Below, one piece after another: positions 63,415 to 64,000 of a stretch of DNA of 64,000 bases. Below the pieces are notes generated by a model. It was given only the letters and a program-made list of their open reading frames with translations. It ran no database searches and was not told the origin of the DNA. Origin of the DNA: Capitulum mitella (taxonomy: Eukaryota; Arthropoda; Thecostraca; Pollicipedomorpha; Pollicipedidae); assembly GCA_030062745.1 (NCBI GenBank), contig CP099844.1:8083551-8147550 (forward strand). The letters run 5' to 3'. The first letter of the stretch is position 1; each line of letters starts with the position of its first letter. The position numbers and the translations under genes were made by a program.

Positions 63415-64000
63415 GTGCGTGGCCGGCCTCTGGTCCGGCGGAAACGGTCACTTCCGGCCGGCCGACGGTGCAAACGCGTGTGTCGCGTGCCGACGGGTCA
63501 GCGGTGTGACACGCCAGTCGGACCGTGACTGCAGTGGGGGGGGGGGGCGCCCCGGGACGAGGCGTGTTGCCCCAGATGACACCGGCGCACACACGTAACC
63601 AAATGACTCTGGTTACGTTGTGACGGCTGAATGGATAAGGTGGTGGAGAGTTGGGTAGGGCTGGATCGAACGAAGAAGGAACGTGGAGATTTGAAGCTGC
63701 GAAGAGGAAGGTAGTGATATTCATGATGATGAGTCACTTGCGGTGTGTGATGTTGGGAAACGCTGGAAACAGACGAAGGGGCCGAAATAGTTACACGATG
63801 CGCACTAGTTTGACGTCCCCTGGGTTATGGAGACGCTTGGTGTGTAGTGTGTTGACTGGAATGGCCATTTTGTGTTTGTTCCTTTCCTTGTCTAGGTTTT
63901 TCGGCTCTGCTTCAGTATTCCGCTCCGTTCGACGAGTCCGCTGAGAGAAGAGCCATTGCAGACAAGAACAGAAAGTCATACATACTGACCATCGTTGAAA
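63415..64000 (+). other. Second intron of the FERM gene (to window edge)
   Basis: CpG returns here. A poly-G run of about 14 lies at 63535-63548. No further FERM exon is seen. Confidence 0.55.

Noticed and set aside
62899-63528. 209-codon plus-strand ORF
   Set aside because: Mostly intronic; only 63310-63414 is exonic, and the family's text starts exactly at the acceptor.

Overview
This window is nuclear DNA from an animal, very probably an arthropod and perhaps a crustacean. Three intron-rich host genes can be read, and the rest is repeat-rich intergenic DNA. Arthropod affinity rests on three points: an integrin beta gene of the Drosophila beta-PS (myospheroid) type with a pair of alternative I-like-domain exons, a CrebB-type CREB gene, and a decayed copy of a transposase-like gene family that I remember as multicopy in arthropods. 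The species cannot be fixed from sequence alone.

Layout. 1-24 kb holds no host gene I can support. It contains transposon fossils: a TIR element at 2.9-4.1 kb, a LINE at 6.2-7.8 kb, and the GIY-YIG end of a Penelope-like element at 8.4-8.7 kb. It also contains a MITE at 22.3 kb, tandem repeats and several very GC-rich blocks full of CCGG/GGCCGG. 24.3-34.9 kb is an almost complete integrin beta gene on the minus strand. It has sixteen coding exons plus one extra alternative exon, from the signal peptide to the NPIY tail. 36.6-40.2 kb is a MULE-like DNA transposon with inverted terminal arrays of short subrepeats. 41-48 kb is intergenic with two more MITE copies. 48.4-50.7 kb is the decayed transposase-like gene. 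51.3-51.7 kb is a 36-bp minisatellite with an open frame.

53.6-60.3 kb is a complete six-exon CREB gene on the minus strand (276 codons by my splicing), with a TTAA-flanked transposon in one intron. 61.9-63.4 kb is the 5' end of a Yurt/EPB41L5-type FERM gene on the plus strand, running off the right edge. CREB and the FERM gene are divergent and share an upstream interval of about 1.7 kb.

The three most interesting signals are these. First, CpG is almost absent from the 5' bodies of CREB and the FERM gene, while the interval between them keeps CpG, which looks like the imprint of germline gene-body methylation. Second, several exons in two unrelated genes have their 3' splice-site region repeated in tandem into the upstream intron, and one CREB exon was duplicated and then decayed. 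Third, integrin exon 4 exists as two 85-nt versions with identical phases, so only one can be used per mRNA.
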